NCBI GenBank assembly: GCA_949825025.1
Contig: OX463784.1
Location: 19,524,761-19,588,760, forward strand
Reading direction: 5' to 3'
DNA: 64,000 nucleotides
From: Siphlonurus alternatus
Taxonomy: Eukaryota; Arthropoda; Insecta; Ephemeroptera; Siphlonuridae
A program made the position numbers and the translations under genes. Positions 36,780 through 46,745 of this stretch are shown in pieces. Position 1 is the stretch's first letter, and every line of letters begins with the position of its first letter. Under the pieces are notes generated by a model that saw only the letters and a program-made list of their open reading frames with translations, was not told where the DNA came from and searched no databases.

Positions 36780-39700
36780 TATATTGTCAAAGTCTGCTTG
36801 ACAAGGAGATGCCCTAGCCCTACTAAAAATTGAAATTCGGTGCACTTTTATTTGTAGCTATTTATCAGATTATTACGTTTTCCTTGGATCCTGCTGCGAT
36901 TAATTTGGTGAAAATGGGTAGAAAGATCTTGTTTCGATAAGGAGCAAATTCTTGACGCGCAAAAAGTCACTTTCGCCACCTTAAAAAAAGTGGAAAAGTG
37001 ACCCTTCGTGAACATGTGGGGGGGTATTGGTATTTTCAAAGTTTCGTTCCTGAATACTTTCTTGTAGTTGCAAGGAGAGTAATGTTATATTTTTTTTTGA
37101 ATTTGTCATGGCAAAACGAATCGATTCCATTCCAAACACTTTGTTTCGATTTATAACATCGACTTTTTAAAATTCCAAAAATGGGGTTTTTCTAACGTAA
37201 CCAAAATTGCCATCCCATTATCTCAGTTTAAGTTTAAGGGAGAGAGTTGAAAATTATATTGTCAAAGTCTGCTTGACAAGGAGATGCCCTAGCCCTACTA
37301 AAAATTGAAATTCGGTGCACTTTTATTTGTAGCTATATATCAGAATATTACGTATTCCTTGGATCCTGCTGCGATTAATTTGGTGAAAATGGATTGAAAG
37401 GTCTTGTTTCGATAAGTAGCAACTTTTTAACGCGCAAAAAGTCACTTTCGCCATCTTAAAAAAAGTGGAAAAGTGACCCTTCGTGAACATGTGGGGGGGT
37501 ATTGGTATTTTTAAAGTTTCGTTCCTGAAAACTTTTTGTAGTTGCAAGGAGAGTAATGTTATATTTTTTTTTGAATTTGTCATGGCAAAACGAATCGATT
37601 CCATTCCTAACACTTTGTTTTCGATATATAACATCGACTTTTTAAAATTCCAAAAAAGGGGTTTTTCTAACGGAACCAAAATTGCCATCCCATTATCTCA
37701 GTTTAAGTTTAAGGGAGAGAGTTGAAAGTTATATTGTCAAAGTCTGCTTGACGAGGAGATGCTCTAGCCCCCCTAAAAATTTAAATTCGGTGCACTTTTA
37801 TTTTAATCTATATTTCAGAATATTACGTATTCCTTGGATTCTGCTGCAATTAATTTGGTGAAAATGGGTTGAAAGGTCTTGTTTCGATAAGGAGCAACTT
37901 TTTAACGCGCAAAAAGTCACTTTCGCCACCTTAAAAAAAAGTGGAAAAGTGACCCTTCGTGAACATGTGGGGGGGTATTGGTATTTTCAAAGTTTCGTTC
38001 TTTAAAACTTTCTTGTAGTTGCAAGGAGAGTAATGTTATATTTTTTTTTGAATTTGTCATGGCAAAACGAATCGATTCCATTCCTAACACTTTGTTTTCG
38101 ATATATAACATTGACTTTTTAAAATTCCAAAAAAGGGGTTTTTCTAACGTAACCAAAATTGCCATCCCATTATCTCAGTATAGGTTTAAGGGAGAGAGTT
38201 GAAAGTTATATTGTCAAAGTCTGCTTGACAAGGAGATGCCCTAGCCCTACTAAAAATTGAAATTCGGTGCACTTTTATTTGTAGCTATTTATCAGATTAT
38301 TACGTATTCCTTGGATCCTGCTGCGATTAATTTGGTGAAAATGGGTAGAAAGATCTTGTTTCGATAAGGAGAAACTTCTTGACGCGCAAAAAGTCACTTT
38401 CGCCACCTTAAAAAAAGTGGAAAAGTGACCCTCCGTGAACATGTGGGGGGGGTATTGGTATTTTCAAAGTTTCGTTCCTTAAAACTTTCTTGTAGTTAAA
38501 AGGAGAGTATTGTTATATTTTCTTTTTAATTTGTCATGGCAAAACGAATCGATTCCATTCCAAACACTTTGATTTCGATTTATAACATCGACTTTTTAAA
38601 ATTCCAAAAATGGGGTTTTTCTAACGTAACCAAAATTTCCATCCCATTATCTCAGTTTAAGTTTAAGGGAGAGAGTTGAAAATTATATTGTCAAAGTCTG
38701 CTTGACAAGGAGATGCCCTAGCCCTACTAAAAATTGAAATTCGGTGCACTTTTATTTGTAGCTATATATCAGAATATTACGTATTCCTTGGATCCTGCTG
38801 CGATTAATTTGGTGAAAATGGGTTGAAAGGTCTTGTTTCGATAAGTAGCAACTTTTTAACGCGCAAAAAGTCACTTTCGCCATCTTAAAAAAAGTGGAAA
38901 AGTGACCCTTCGTTAACATGTGGGGGGGTATTGGTATTTTTAAAGTTTCGTTCCTGAAAACTTTTTGTAGTTAAAAGGAGAGTAATGTTATATTTTTTTT
39001 TGAATTTGTCATGGCAAAACGAATCGATTCCATTCCTAACACTTTGTTTTCGATATATAACATCGAGTTTTTAAAATTCCAAAAAAGGGGTTTTTCTAAC
39101 GGAACAAAAATTGCCATCCCATTATCTCAGTTTAAGTTTAAGGGAGAGAGTTGAAAGTTATATTGTCAAAGTCTGCTTGACGAGGAGATGCTCTAGCCCC
39201 CCTAAAAATTTAAATTCGGTGCACTTTTATTTTAATCTATATTTCAGAATATTACGTATTCTTTGGATTCTGCTGCAATTAATTTGGTGAAAATGGGTTG
39301 AAAGGTCTTGTTTCGATAAGGAGCAACTTTTTAACGCGCAAAAAGTCACTTTCGCCACCTTAAAAAAAGTGGAAAAGTGACCCTTCGTGAACATGTGGGG
39401 GGGTATTGGTATTTTCAAAGTTTCGTTCCTGAATACTTTCTTGTAGTTGCAAGGAGAGTAATGTTATATTTTTTTTTGAATTTGTCATGGCAAAACGAAT
39501 CGATTCCATTCCTAACACTTAGTTTTCGATATATAACATTGACTTTTTAAAATTCCGAAAAAGGGGTTTTTCTAACGTAACCAAAATTGACATCTTATTA
39601 TCTCAGTATAGGTTTAAGGGAGAGAGTTGAAAGTTATATTGTCAAAGTCTGCTTGACAAGGAGATGCCCTAGCCCTACTAAAAATTGAAATTCGGTGCAC

Positions 39701-42700
39701 TTTTATTTGTAGCTATTTATCAGATTATTACGTATTCCTTGGATCCTGCTGCGATTAATTTGGTAAAAATGGGTTGAAAGGTCTTGTTTCGATAAGTAGC
39801 AACTTTTTAACGCGCAAAAAGTCACTTTCGCCATCTTAAAAATAGTGGAAAAGTGACCCTTCGTGAACATGTGGGGGGGTATTGGTATTTTTAAAGTTTC
39901 GTTCCTGAAAACTTTTTGTAGTTGCAAGGAGAGTAATGTTATATTTTTTTTTGAATTTGTCATGGCAAAACGAATCGATTCCATTCCTAACACTTTGTTT
40001 TCGATATATAACATCGACTTTTTAAAATTCCAAAAAAGGGGTTTTTCTAACGGAACCAAAATTGCCATCCCATTATCTCAGTTTAAGTTTAAGGGAGAGA
40101 GTTGAAAGTTATATTGTCAAAGTCTGCTTGACGAGGAGATGCTCTAGCCCCCCTAAAAATTTAAATTCGGTGCACTTTTATTTTAATCTATATTTCAGAA
40201 TATTACGTATTCCTTGGATTCTGCTGCAATTAATTTGGTGAAAATGGGTTGAAAGGTCTTGTTTCGATAAGGAGCAACTTTTTAACGCGCAAAAAGTCAC
40301 TTTCGCCAGCTTAAAAAAAAGTGGAAAAGTGACCCTTCGTGAACATGTGGGGGGGTATTGGTATTTTCAAAGTTTCGTTCCTGAATACTTTCTTGTAGTT
40401 GCAAGGAGAGTAATGTTATATTTTTTTTTGAGTTTGTCATGGCAAAACGAATCGATTCTATTCCTAACACTTAGTTTTCGATATATAACATTGACTTTTT
40501 AAAATTCCGAAAAAGGGGTTTTTCTAACGTAACCAAAATTGCCATCCCATTATCTCAGTATAGGTTTAAGGGAGAGAAATGAAAGTTATATTGTCAAAGT
40601 CTGCTTGACAAGGAGATGCCCTAGCCCTACTAAAAATTGAAATTCGGTGCACTTTTATTTGTAGCTATTTATCAGATTATTACGTATTCCTTGGATCCTG
40701 CTGCGATTAATTTGGTGAAAATGGGTAGAAAGATCTTGTTTCGATAAGGAGCAACTTCTTGACGCGCAAAAAGTCACTTTCGCCACCTTAAAAAAAGTGG
40801 AAAAGTGACCCTCCGTGAACATGTGGGGGGGTATTGGTATTTTCAAAGTTTCGTTCCTTAAAACTTTCTTGTAGTTAAAAGGAGAGTATTGTTATATATT
40901 TTTGTTAATTTTTCATGGCAAAACGAATCGATTCCATTCCAAACACTTTGATTTCGATTTATAACATCGACTTTTTAAAATTAAAAAAATGGGGTTTTTC
41001 TAACGTAACCAAAATTGCCATCCCATTATCTCAGTTTAAGTTTAAGGGAGAGAGTTGAAAATTATATTGTCAAAGTCTGCTTGACAAGGAGATGCCCTAG
41101 CCCTACTAAAAATTGAAATTCGGTGCACTTTTATTTGTAGCTATATATCAGAATATTACGTATTCCTTGGATCCTGCTGCGATTAATTTGGTGAAAATGG
41201 GTTGAAAGGTCTTGTTTCGATAAGTAGCAACTTTTTAACGCGCAAAAAGTCACTTTCGCCATCTTAAAAATAGTGGAAAAGTGACCCTTCGTGAACATGT
41301 GGGGGGGTATTGGTATTTTTAAAGTTTCGTTCCTGAAAACTTTTTGTAGTTGCAAGGAGAGTAATGTTATATTTTTTTTTGAATTTGTCATGGCAAAACG
41401 AATCGATTCCATTCCTAACACTTTGTTTTCGATATATAACATCGAGTTTTTAAAATTCCAAAAAAGGGGTTTTTCTAACGGAACAAAAATTGCCATCCCA
41501 TTATCTCAGTTTAAGTTTAAGGGAGAGAGTTGAAAGTTATATTGTCAAAGTCTGCTTGACGAGGAGATGCTCTAGCCCCCCTAAAAATTTAAATTCGGTG
41601 CACTTTTATTTTAATCTATATTTCAGAATATTACGTATTCCTTGGATTCTGCTGCAATTAATTTGGTGAAAATGGGTTGAAAGGTCTTGTTTCGATAAGG
41701 AGCAACTTTTTAACGCGCAAAAAGTCACTTTCGCCACCTTAAAAAAAAGTGGAAAAGTGACCCTTCGTGAACATGTGGGGGGGTATTGGTATTTTCAAAG
41801 TTTCGTTCTTTAAAACTTTCTTGTAGTTGCAAGGAGAGTAATGTTATATTTTTTTTTGAATTTGTCATGGCAAAACGAATCGATTCCATTCCTAACACTT
41901 TGTTTTCGATATATAACATTGACTTTTTAAAATTCCAAAAAAGGGGTTTTTCTAACGTAACTGAAATTGCCATCCCATTATCTCAGTATAGGTTTAAGGG
42001 AGAGAGTTGAAAGTTATATTGTCAAAGTCTGCTTGACAAGGAGATGCCCTAGCCCTACTAAAAATTGAAATTCGGTGCACTTTTATTTGTAGCTATTTAT
42101 CAGATTATTACGTATTCCTTGGATCCTGCTGCGATTAATTTGGTGAAAATGGGTAGAAAGATCTTGTTTCGATAAGGAGCAACTTCTTGACGCGCAAAAA
42201 GTCACTTTCGCCACCTTAAAAAAAGTGGAAAAGTGACCCTCCGTGAACATGTGGGGGGGTATTGGTATTTTCAAAGTTTCGTTCCTGAAAACTTTTTGTA
42301 GTTGCAAGGAGAGTAATGTTATATTTTTTTTTGAATTTGTAATGGCAAAACGAATCGATTCCATTCCTAACACTTTGTTTTCGATATATAACATCGACTT
42401 TTTAAAATTCCAAAAAAGGGGTTTTTCTAACGGAACAAAAATTGCCATCCCATTATCTCAGTTTAAGTTTAAGGGAGAGAGTTGACAGTTATATTGTCAA
42501 AGTCTGCTTGACGAGGAGATGCTCTAGCCCCCCTAAAAATTTAAATTCGGTGCACTTTTATTTTAATCTATATTTCAGAATATTACGTATTCCTTGGATT
42601 CTGCTGCAATTAATTTGGTGAAAATGGGTAGAAAGATCTTGTTTCGATAAGGAGCAACTTCTTGACGCGCAAAAAGTCACTTTCGCCACCTTAAAAAAAG

Positions 42701-44117
42701 TGGAAAAGTGACCCTCCGTGAACATGTGGGGGGGTATTGGTATTTTCAAAGTTTCGTTCCTTAAAACTTTCTTGTAGTTAAAAGGAGAGTATTGTTATAT
42801 TTTCTTTTTAATTTGTCATGGCAAAACGAATCGATTCCATTCCAAACACTTTGATTTCGATTTATAACATCGACTTTTTAAAATTCCAAAAATGGGGTTT
42901 TTCTAACGTAACCAAAATTGCCATCCCATTATCTCAGTTTAAGTTTAAGGGAGAGAGTTGAAAATTATATTGTCAAAGTCTGCTTGACAAGGAGATGCCC
43001 TAGCCCTACTAAAAATTGAAATTCGGTGCACTTTTATTTGTAGCTATATATCAGAATATTACGTATTCCTTGGATCCTGCTGCGATTAATTTGGTGAAAA
43101 TGGGTTAAAAGGTCTTGTTTCGATAAGGAACAACTTTTTAACGCGCAAAAAGTCACTTTCGCCACTTTAAAAAAAGTGGAAAAGTGACCCTTCGTGAACA
43201 TGTGGGGGGGTATTGGTATTTTCAAAGTTTCGTTCCTGAATACTTTCTTGTAGTTGCAAGGAGAGTAATGTTATATTTTTTTTTGAATTTGTCATGGCAA
43301 AACGAATCGATTCCATTCCTAACACTTTGTTTTCGATATATTACATTGACTTTTTAAAATTCCAAAAATGGGGTTTTTCTAACGTAACCAAAATTGCCAT
43401 CCCATTATCTCAGTTTAAGTTTAAGGGAGAGAGTTGAAAATTATATTGTCAAAGTCTGCTTGACAAGGAGATGCCCTAGCCCTACTAAAAATTGAAATTC
43501 GGTGCACTTTTATTTGTAGCTATATATCAGAATATTACGTATTCCTTGGATCCTGCTGCGATTAATTTGGTGAAAATGGGTTGAAAGGTCTTGTTTCGAT
43601 AAGTAGCAACTCTTTAACGCGCAAAAAGTCACTTTCGCCATCTTAAAAAAAGTGGAAAAGTGACCCTTCGTGAACATGTGGGGGGGTATTGGTATTTTTA
43701 AAGTTTCGTTCCTGAAAACTTTTTGTAGTTGCAAGGAGAGTAATGTTATATTTTTTTTTTGAATTTGTCATGGCAAAACGAATCGATTCCATTCCTAACA
43801 CTTTGTTTTCGATATATAACATCGACTTTTTAAAATTCCAAAAAAGGGGTTTTTCTAACGGAACAAAAATTGCCATCCCATTATCTCAGTTTAAGTTTAA
43901 GGGAGAGAGTTGAAAGTTATATTGTCAAAGTCTGCTTGACGAGGAGATGCTCTAGCCCCCCTAACAATTTAAATTCGGTGCACTTTTATTTTAATCTATA
44001 TTTCAGAATATTACGTATTCCTTGGATTCTGCTGCAATTAATTTGGTGAAAATGGGTTGAAAGGTCTTGTTTCGATGAGGAGCAACTTTTTAACGCGCAA
44101 AAGTCACTTTCGCCACC

Positions 44118-44412
44118 CATTGAGCTCTATACAAGGCTAGAGGGCTAATCAGCTGTTTTAGGCGCGCACGGCGTCTGGGAGGAAAGTGGGTGGTGGTCGG
44201 TGCTATCGAATGCCTGGTTGACCAACCTAAGAAAGTTTCCTTATAAAATAAGTATTAAAAGTTACACAGCAGTTGGCAATTCTGAGGAGAATACGTTGGA
44301 ATGTGTGACGAAAGCGCAATCTCCCACCCACTTCCTCCCGCCGGACCGTGCGCACAGTTTAACATTGAGAAGTATAGGGCATTATCCCTCTAGCCTTGTA
44401 TAGAGCTCAATG
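44118..44412. mobile_element. hAT-like MITE inserted in the last satellite monomer
   Basis: 295 bp bounded by CATTGAGCTCTATACAAGG and its complement, with inverted homology continuing inward for about 75 bp (CTAGAGGG, GCGCGCACGG, GGGAGGAAAGTGGGTGG). Flanks TCGCCACC (44110-44117) and TTGCCACC (44413-44420) form an 8-bp target duplication with one C-to-T change at a CpG. Interrupting cactttcgccaccttaaaa shows that it inserted after the array formed. It is much more GC-rich than the array. The frame 44200-44403 is an artefact. Confidence 0.9.
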
Positions 44413-44580
44413 TTGCCACCTTAAAAAAAGTGGAAAAGTGACCCTTCGTGAACATGTGGGGGGGTATTGGTATTTTCAAAGTTTCGTTCTTTAAAACTTT
44501 CTTGTAGTTGCAAGGAGAGTAATTTTATATTTTTTTTTGAATTTGTCATGGCAAAACGAATCGATTCCATTCCTAACACT

Positions 44581-44918
44581 TCCTAAAAGTGTTAAAAAGA
44601 ATATTCTGTATGTTCAGTTATATATATTTATGCAATAGTAATGGTATTTGTATTCAATCTATCTTAATTTAACGTGATAATTGTCAATGAATAATCGATG
44701 GCGCAGAGTTAACCGTTTCGGTTAAATTAACCGATCAAATAAATTCAAATAATTAACCGATCGATTAAAATTAACCGACAACGATTAGACGGTTTTTTTA
44801 ATCGATCAAACATTTACAGAATTCTGGGCGGTTTTTAATCGAACTTCGGTTTGATTAAAAACCGGTTAAAAGTTGACGGTCACCGGTTAAACATTTTTCT
44901 CGGTTATTTACAGCCCTA
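44581..44918. mobile_element. hAT-like terminal region with TTAACCG subterminal motifs
   Basis: Non-satellite segment between the last monomer and the target duplication. It contains about ten TTAACCG/GGTTAA-like motifs in both orientations from 44708, and ends CGGTTATTTACAGCCCTA (terminus TAGGGCTG when read from the right). hAT transposons carry such subterminal repeats. A 16-bp stem with one mismatch and a TTCG loop lies at 44829-44864. Its partner terminus is not seen. Confidence 0.55.
44829..44864. repeat. Hairpin with TTCG loop
   Basis: CGGTTTTTAATCGAAC, loop TTCG, then GTTTGATTAAAAACCG; a single G/A mismatch in a 16-bp stem. It lies in the hAT-like subterminal region. Confidence 0.85.
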
Positions 44919-45173
44919 CAAATTATGCTACTCTGAATTTTTTCAAATTTTTGTGAGTCCCAGAACTATTTTCAAATAATTATTGAAATTTCTGTAAGTT
45001 AAGTTGGCACCCCTGAATCCTTAATATTGACCTATTGACGCCAATAGGGGGCGTGGCTGCACTGTTAATATAAATTATTCAAAAATAGTTCTGGGACTCA
45101 GAAAAATCGGGAAAAAAATCAGAGCCCTCTATTTATTTCTGCAATAAAAGAATTTCATGCAGGTTGTCTATTG
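44919..45173. mobile_element. Right part of the MITE interrupted by the satellite insertion
   Basis: Resumes with CAAATTATGCTACTCTG (the first 8 bases being the duplicated target), runs through CCAGAACTATTTTCAAATAA, a GGCGTGGC-type centre and the complementary arm, and ends CATGCAGGTTGTCTATTG, which pairs with the left terminus at 24986. It belongs with the 22675-23016 subfamily. Confidence 0.85.
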
Positions 45174-45462
45174 TCAACAAGAAGTATTTTAGTTCACTTC
45201 TTATGGCGTTATTGTGTACTGAAGAAATTGTTTACTGCAGGGTTGTAGTCAATTACACAGAAATTTTTTATTTGCATTTTTCATTATTATTTTGAAGGAA
45301 CTAATGGGAGTGACTATATGTTGTGTATACCAAACTGCATCAACTTTACAGGCGTTACATAGCATAACAGTTTCAATTTTAAATTAGTGAACCAAGTTTG
45401 GTTAAATACGTATTAGTCTGCATATACTATAATACAGAGCAGCTATTATAGAGACCAATATA

Positions 45463-45744
45463 GAGGCTTCAAGTCAGCTGATTTTTCGGTGTTCCCACCC
45501 GCTATACTAAACCTATGTAAAAAAAAAGTGAATTAATTTTTTCACTAAGAATAAGATATTTTAGGAAAAATTCCTTTACGGAACTTTGGTCCAAACTAAA
45601 AAATACAGTAGATAATTCAAGATTTAGATTTTTTACTTAATTTATAACTGAGAATAGTTAAAAAACACTTTGCTTCATTTTCAAGTGCAAGATGGACCTT
45701 AGCGACAACAGTTGCGCAGCGCAAGCGCACTCACTTGAAGCCTC
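45463..45744 (-). mobile_element. TA-flanked MITE with GAGGC termini (copy 2)
   Basis: 282 bp, GAGGCTTCAAGTCAGCTG to CACTTGAAGCCTC, flanked by TA at 45461-45462 and 45745-45746. The reverse complement matches 6937-7222 along its full length, including the ggtccatcttgcacttgaaa and ttcttagtgaaaaaa blocks. Non-autonomous Tc1/mariner-like element. Confidence 0.8.
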
Positions 45745-46012
45745 TATTATAGCATAGAAAAGAACATAAAAAACACAGAGCAAATAACAACAAAATCTTG
45801 AAATATATTATTTACTTTAAATTTTTTTTTTAAATAAATTTTTTACGACTCGATATTTTCCCATGCTAATGAGGTGGACAATTATTTTGGTCTAGACTGT
45901 ACACAACAGAACAACACGCACGGTGGTAACGTGAGCCTGGCCCGATTGTCTCCTCACAATACTTCATGTTGTGCTTTACACGCCATGGTACAGCTCTATG
46001 CAGAAAATATCA

Positions 46013-46160
46013 GGCGTGATTCACGAAGAACATATCCAAAAATATCACTTAGAACCAGGTATCTCATTAACCACGCGTGCATGCATGTGGTTACTTTTAA
46101 TTTTAAATTGCATGGATGCATTTGTTATCTTTCTGAATAACTCCTTCGTGAATCGCACTC
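46013..46160. mobile_element. Diverged MITE with ATTCACGAAG termini
   Basis: GGCGTGATTCACGAAG at the left is complementary to CTTCGTGAATCGCAC at the right, giving about 148 bp. The interior holds AACCACGCGTGCATGCATGTGGTT, itself a hairpin. Same terminal core as 58310-58447. No clean target duplication remains. Overlapping open frames here have no domain. Confidence 0.6.
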
Positions 46161-46286
46161 ATTATTTCAAGTCATATATAGCTTCAGATTTACACCACGG
46201 GACATCATAAACGTTATCAATGCTCTGTTTAACAACTTTACTCATACGTACACTATAAGGAGGCTTCATTAATTTGTTTTATACAC

Positions 46287-46480
46287 TTTTTTTTTTTTTT
46301 TTTTTATTCATTTAAACCATATACATTATTGTTCAGCCAAAGCTTTAAACATGTAAAGCTTGTCGGCCGGTGCAACTAATACACATTGAATAACATTTTA
46401 AATCAAGCTCATTATATTTAACATAGCAATAAGAAATGAAACAATTGTATTATCTTACAATAAGACAAAACAAAAATAAA
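46287..46480 (-). mobile_element. Possible LINE 3' end with poly-A tail
   Basis: A 19-bp poly-T (46287-46305) on the plus strand is followed by attcatttaaacc and a unique segment (aagcttgtcggccggtgc). On the minus strand this reads as a 3' UTR ending in poly-A. No open frame supports it; it could be a retrocopy of any transcript. Confidence 0.3.
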
Positions 46481-46493
46481 AATAAATAAAAAA

Positions 46494-46745
46494 TAATTCA
46501 TAAATAATACTAACGAAGCTACATCTCATACAATCATCACTATAATATAATAACCATTGCATGAAAGATTATTTAGTACTATTATGAATTTTAAACAATT
46601 TCACTTGGGAAAAAATCAACATTTTATATAGATTTTTTTTTTTTACATCAAGACAAAAAAATTCATAAATAATAGTAACGAAACTCCCTCTCATACAATC
46701 ATCACAATAATATAACCATTATATGAGAGATTATTTAATACTATT
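46494..46745. repeat. Local tandem duplication, period about 165 bp
   Basis: attcataaataatactaacgaag ... catacaatcatcactataatataa ... gattatttagtacta (46494-46583) recurs with scattered changes at about 46659-46745. The copies are separated by unrelated AT-rich sequence with a poly-T. Confidence 0.7.

Larger units (their letters stand above)
25053..44580. repeat. Satellite array, about 41 monomers of about 476 bp
   Basis: The phrase TATATTGTCAAAGTCTGC recurs at about 25053, 25528, 26003, 26479, 26954 and so on to 43917, a period of 475-477 bp. Two monomer classes are visible: class A (ttgacaaggagatgcc, ttgtagctat, ggatcctgctgcg) and class B (ttgacgaggagatgct, ttaatctatatt, ggattctgctgca). 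Two monomers (from 28859 and 31154) carry the same deletion of about 85 bp. The last monomer is interrupted by a MITE and stops at about 44580. Open frames of 63-121 codons (minus) and 74-80 codons (plus) recur because the monomer recurs. They frameshift between copies, and I do not regard them as genes. Confidence 0.97.
25052..44918. mobile_element. hAT-like insertion carrying the satellite array
   Basis: Segment of 19,867 bp flanked by CAAATTAT on both sides and inserted in a MITE arm. An 8-bp duplication is typical of the hAT superfamily. The right end reads outward-in as TAGGGCTGTAAATAACCG, followed by many TTAACCG-type subterminal motifs, which is hAT-like. The left end starts directly in satellite (TTATATTGTCAAAG) and does not match the right terminus. 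Either the left transposon end was lost when the array expanded, or the monomer itself was part of the element. No transposase frame is present. Confidence 0.65.

Noticed and set aside
44200..44403. 67-codon open frame inside the satellite-embedded MITE
   Set aside because: It crosses the TIRs of a short non-autonomous element; no domain.
25053..44580. Could the array be a CRISPR-like or protein-repeat locus?
   Set aside because: The period is about 476 bp with no unique spacers, the sequence is eukaryotic, and frames are broken in many monomers. It is a satellite.
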